64,000 bases of DNA from Acephala macrosclerotiorum. Lineage: Eukaryota > Ascomycota > Leotiomycetes > Helotiales > Mollisiaceae. The notes beneath the pieces were generated by a model, which was not told where the DNA came from, ran no database searches, and saw only the letters and a program-made list of their open reading frames with translations. The stretch is taken from assembly GCA_014904845.1 (NCBI GenBank), contig MU119224.1, positions 62,001-126,000 on the forward strand. The letters run 5' to 3'. This document shows positions 59,487 to 64,000 of this stretch, piece after piece (the first letter of the stretch is position 1; each line of letters opens with the position of its first letter). A program made the position numbers and the translations under genes.

Positions 59487-62400
59487 TACATGAAGCAAGG
59501 AATGATGATAAATGACGATGATTATAGATGTTTCTATAGACCGATATCCCGCTGGGCATCAACTGCTCCAGGAAGCGTTTGTCAACAATAAAAGTCTTGC
59601 AATTCTTTTGGTTCGTCATGATGCATGGGGACAAAACTACCTCAGCAGCTTCCATCTCAATCGAGGCCCCAGCTCATGCTCACACTCACACACACAAACA
59701 CACTTGAGGTCCCAACCAAGGATATCGGTGAGCCAAAGCCAGATCTTCATGAGTAGTCTGTCTAGTTTGACCAGGAGGAACACCTTTTTCCACCCTTGAA
59801 GAGAACATCGGAATACGTCAAGGATTCTGGTCCGAATCAGAGAATGTTCTCACAGCAAATTCAGCCTCGACACCGAGAACTTATTGAGTTCACCACGCCT
59901 TCTCGCTTCGAAATCGGTTACATTTCAAAACAACTATCATTAGAAAATGCTTGGATATATTATAACGCCATCGATGTCCTTGGTTTTGTGGTCGGGCAAA
60001 GTACACAACAAGCATTTTCCATCTGCCATGGATCTGGCAGGATCAAGGTCCGATCGAAAATTACGTTTTTCCCAGTTCCATATCTAGTGTTAGATGGTAG
60101 CCCCTTCCTCTGCGCAAAAAGGGCGTGGTACAAGTCTCAGTACCGCATATATCATCCGAACATTAGTGCCTCCCAAGCAAGTATCCCACGATTATATTTT
60201 CGATGGTTCACATTCTCTAAACGAATTACCATTCTCAGAGAGATTTGAAACCGAGAAGGCGTAGTAGGGCCACGAAGGCAATGGCTATTCTTCTGGCTAT
60301 GATGGATATACGCTGATGGCTGTTGTACGACTGATATTTCATCCACGCCAAGATATGTTTGCTCATCCCTAAAATTACCGTACACTTTCACGAGTCTCCG
60401 GTGCTGCCAATGTACTCCCCACGGCCACACGCTCCTCCTTCGTGCCTTCTCTTCAGTCTCAATCCAAGTTTTGCTTCTCGGTACTCCCCGCGACTGCCTC
60501 TCCAAGTCCACTATTTGTAGCCCGAGATCCACGCCTTCTCATGAACTGCTCCAGTGTCCCTATAGGAAAACCAAAGCTGACGCCTACCAGAGTTCCAACC
60601 CAAAAGCCTGTCTGATCTCACTTTCGTATTGTCCAAAGTTCTCCACCATCCCTCCCTTGTGTCCTGACCCTTTCCAGGTATGCCAAGCAGTAGTAGATAC
60701 TTTGTCTTTTTCGTGTCGCTGCGAGTGGTATGCTAGGGTGTGTTCTACTTAGTCAGCGTGATGGCGACTTAATCGGAGCTTTGTTAGCTAGAGCGATGCT
60801 ATGGAATTAGAGTCTTATTGACGATGTGTACATGAATGATAGGTATGTGCCCTTGCACGTTTTTCGCATCCACTTGGTGTAAGTCGACCATTACTGTTTG
60901 TTTTGGCATGGTGACTTGGGGCCTGGCATCTAGGGAAAGGAAGTGTGTAACTGTGTGTCGTGTATGATTCATGTTTTCTCGTCTACCAAATCAGCGAGTC
61001 TATCACTGCATGTTCTCAGAAGCCTATGCTTGTCGCGTTGAGAACCCACCTCCTGCACAGAGAATTAACCAAGAATGAAGTGTCACTTGCTGGCCAGTCT
61101 GAAATTTGTTTACAGTCACGTCGAAGGCAGGTACCGTTCGTGAAGGTCTTGATGCTAGTTATTATTCTCGAGATTGTGGCTGCATGTGATTGCTCTATGT
61201 CTGAAGCTCTTATGTGAATGCTATTCTTTGAATCTGCATGGCACCATTAGTTTTGTGTTCTGCAAAGTTGTTATCCTCCCTTGGGTGATTATTCTCTTAC
61301 CTCGTTCAGGTAATGATGATATCCTCTGAGCCGACAACCGAGAAGAGTCGATAATGTATGTGGTTGCGCGGCTGCTTCGATCGATACCTAATGTGCTCAT
61401 GTGCGGGAAAAGGGGTGCGTTAGCCTACAAGCTAACGACTTGTACTGTTCTGTCCCCACCTCCTCTGAGCTACTGGCTATTAATGAGCCGGCGACTATAT
61501 AGAGAGAGGTGGGATTTATTGTCCCCGTCTTCGATTACATGATGACCATGGGGTCTGACCAACGTGGAGTTAAACCGGTGGGATTTACACGTACCGTTTG
61601 AAGGGGGCGTGTTCTATTTTCCCCGTCGTCGGTGCCCATAATGGAGCTCTTCCTGTGTAATAAAAACAGAATCGACGGAGTCAGCACGTACCCTCCAATT
61701 GTTCTTCACCCTGCTAGCAATGGATCTAGACAGCATCTCAGCGATGGTGTCAAGGAACACGAACCAGAACTTTGATGGAAGCTCAGCTCTTCTGGTTCGA
61801 TGGATCCTCTGACTTGGGCTATGGTGGCTTATCCCAAGGGATTCTATCAATCTCATTAGCTATACTTCATGTTGATTGGGGTATGGAGCGAAAGGTCCCA
61901 TAGACGCTGAGGGCTGGCTTGACGTGCCTTGGCAGTGATGACACTGAGAATGAAGCAACTGTTTTCGAGAATTAACTGAGCCAAGGCACATCTGCTAGTC
62001 TGATTGAGGTGCTATGAATGTCAACAACAAATAGACGAGATGTAGAAGAAGCCTTTGTGATGTTTGCAGGTGCAGAGAGCCGCTGAGTGGTGGATTGATC
62101 GATGGAGGAAAGGAGTTGAAGAGGAAGAAAGGAGGTAAGGGAGGAACACTTATGCCTTGTTTACTATCCTATTTGGCAGACACGAGAGGTTGGGTTAAAG
62201 GAAGGAGTGCGTTGGCGAGGCAAGTATTTCTCTGAAAATCAGCGATGTTGAGATTCGCCGGAGGCAGGTGCGATTCGTCCAAAGGCCTGTGAAATTGCAA
62301 GTAGGATTTATTCTGGGTTTTCTAACATGCCGCCAATTTTTTGAGCAAAAGAGTGGCCAGTTGATATAGATTGAGCTGCCGCAGCATCGCCATGCCCGAT

Positions 62401-64000
62401 TTTTGTTCAGGAACTTGTACATCTGCGCTCCTCATATTTACATTCTGTTTGATAATGTAGTACTTCGTGTGCACGTTCTAATCCTCAGTGCTGGTTCTCT
62501 TCCCTGCTCGACAGAAAGTCCATCCAGAATTCGAATTTCGTACATATCGTAGAGCATGGCCTGTTAACTCACTCCTCAACCGAATTGAAGCTGCACGCAA
62601 AGTAAGAAAAGAACCAACCGCGGACTCCTATCTAGCCTTCCACACTTGCCACAAAGTCATTTGTCAAGTCAGTTAAACGGTTTCTTCCCCGAAGCAGAAT
62701 TGTTGTGCTTTTAGGTGTACCTTGTTTCTAACTTCTTAGTGAGGCCCCGCCAGTATGATTGCCCCTTTACAAAACGGCTTGCCCAGGTCTTCTGGGGCCT
62801 GCTACAGTACCCCTGGTAGTAGTTGAGTTTTTGCTCCTTCATCTATAATCGTGTGACTCTTCTATACGGTCTCTGGCCAGTTTTCGCGTCCTTTTTCGCG
62901 TCCAAGATCACCTGCATGATTCGTTCTAGACGAGAAAGAGGAAAAGGGGCTGGCTCAAGCGACCCTTTTGCAGGCCTGCCCAAACTTTAATTCAGCCTCG
63001 ATTCAAGACTTATACAGTTTCTTTGTTGGTTGTATTAAGATTCGGCGTTGCTTCGACTCATGTTCACGATCATTTGTTGCTCAACAGGTATTCCGACAAT
63101 GTTTATTTCTGCTCTATACCTTCAACAATCACAAAAACATCAAAATTGGACGATAGATCCACGAAAGGTTTCATGTCTTCCCAAATTAGCCAAAGTGAAG
63201 TAAGTCCTAATCTCAAGGTCGGACTTCGACGAGCGAGGCCAAGCACGAGTGTGACTCTCTTATTACTTTCAAGTTCATCAGTAGCAGCAGGTTTTCAGGC
63301 AACTGAATATTTGCCATCGTTCGAATTGAGGGTCTTACTCGCCGTTGAACCGAAAGATCGAGTTCGAAAAAGGATTTGTCAATGTCCTAAGGATATTGTC
63401 CGTCCTTCTGAAGCGTATTCCCTTTTGTGACGGCGGCATAGTTGGTCATCATCTTTCTTAGATGATTCATGATTCATGATGGAGATAGACGGGTACTGTG
63501 GTAGGTATGTAAGGTAGTAGTAAAACAGGGCGGTCGTTCTTCACCATCTCCGTTCGAACGCCACGAAGTTCAGGCGTGCTCGCTTACGACCCCTCATCCC
63601 CCCTTTCCCCTACTTTAAATTTCAATCTCCTGCAATGAAAAGAAATACTTTTCGAATATAGATCCGCATCACTCTCCACCCATATACACCAAGATCTGAC
63701 GTCGCAAAATGTCAAAAAATAAAAAATAAAATACACATTTCAAAACTTTACCAGGTCACAGACAAGCCATTACCTATTGAGCAAAACCTAACTTGAAAGA
63801 GTTTGTGAGTTTTATTTTAGCTGGAGGATTAGATATCAATCAAATAAGGTTGGTGATTTCTATGTCAATTACGGACAAAGAGGTTCTGTATTGGGTTTTT
63901 AGGAGCTCAAGCGAAGGGGATGAGACATCAAGATTTCCTATAAGAGTGTGGATTTGCCTTCATTTTCGTCGCTAATTTTCGAGTGTCTTGAAAAATAATA
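59487..64000. other. Gene-poor right end
   Basis: About 4.5 kb without a gene I can defend. A 150-residue plus-strand frame at 59796-60248 and a 126-residue minus-strand frame at 60152-60532 overlap and have no recognisable content. A weak two-piece minus-strand candidate lies at about 60459-60730 (see findings). A CA-rich tract occurs at about 59683-59705, and the last 300 bases are AT-rich. Confidence 0.45.

Noticed and set aside
59796..60248. 150-residue plus-strand frame downstream of MTAP
   Set aside because: No recognisable motif, overlapped by an opposite-strand frame, no promoter or intron signals; kept only as a note.

Overview
The window is nuclear DNA of a filamentous ascomycete (Pezizomycotina; the overall look fits a Leotiomycetes-type genome, but that class assignment is inference). 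Reasons: genes are split by many short introns (about 45-180 nt) with GTAAGT/GTATGT donors and CTAAC/CTNAC branch sites just before the acceptor; intergenic spaces are 0.2-4.5 kb and pyrimidine-rich; and the proteins include fungal forms such as an NRC-2-type AGC kinase, a UCS-domain myosin chaperone and an mpaB-type ER oxygenase. I rebuilt 21 protein-coding genes exon by exon, and in each the reading phase closes. I saw no rRNA, tRNA, CRISPR array or intact transposon.

Layout. 1-3015: long promoter-like space with GTACA repeats. 3016-10937: aldehyde dehydrogenase, a membrane-anchored histidine-phosphatase-like protein lacking catalytic residues, and a bHLH regulator of SREBP type. 11344-18009: compact housekeeping block with MRE11 (-) diverging from mitochondrial ribosomal S19 (+), then TAF10 (-) diverging from the DEAH helicase PRP43 (+). 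18010-25616: sparse region with one small Cys4 protein gene. 25617-34969: a 1015-residue disordered protein with an eIF4E-binding motif, an NRC-2 kinase and an isochorismatase-fold hydrolase. 35691-46150: a secreted cysteine-rich protein, a UCS chaperone diverging from TFIIH subunit TFB4, and a threonine-aspartase-like Ntn hydrolase diverging from ARP3. 48062-59486: mpaB-like oxygenase, zinc alcohol dehydrogenase, atypical short-chain dehydrogenase, and ribosomal protein L26 diverging from methylthioadenosine phosphorylase. 59487-64000: gene-poor.

Functional links. Most genes are core cell machinery (DNA repair, RNA polymerase II transcription, splicing, translation, actin, methionine salvage). 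The alcohol and aldehyde dehydrogenases could act in one ethanol to acetaldehyde to acetate route, but lie about 47 kb apart and are not a cluster. UCS chaperone and ARP3 both serve the actomyosin system but are separated by other genes. Four head-to-head pairs share short promoters; the L26/MTAP one carries three CACGTG boxes. I found no clear sign of an undescribed multi-gene system. The most unusual items are single genes: the putative eIF4E-binding protein, the pseudo-phosphatase, the Tyr-to-Phe short-chain dehydrogenase, the Cys4 mini-protein and the duplicated-motif secreted protein.
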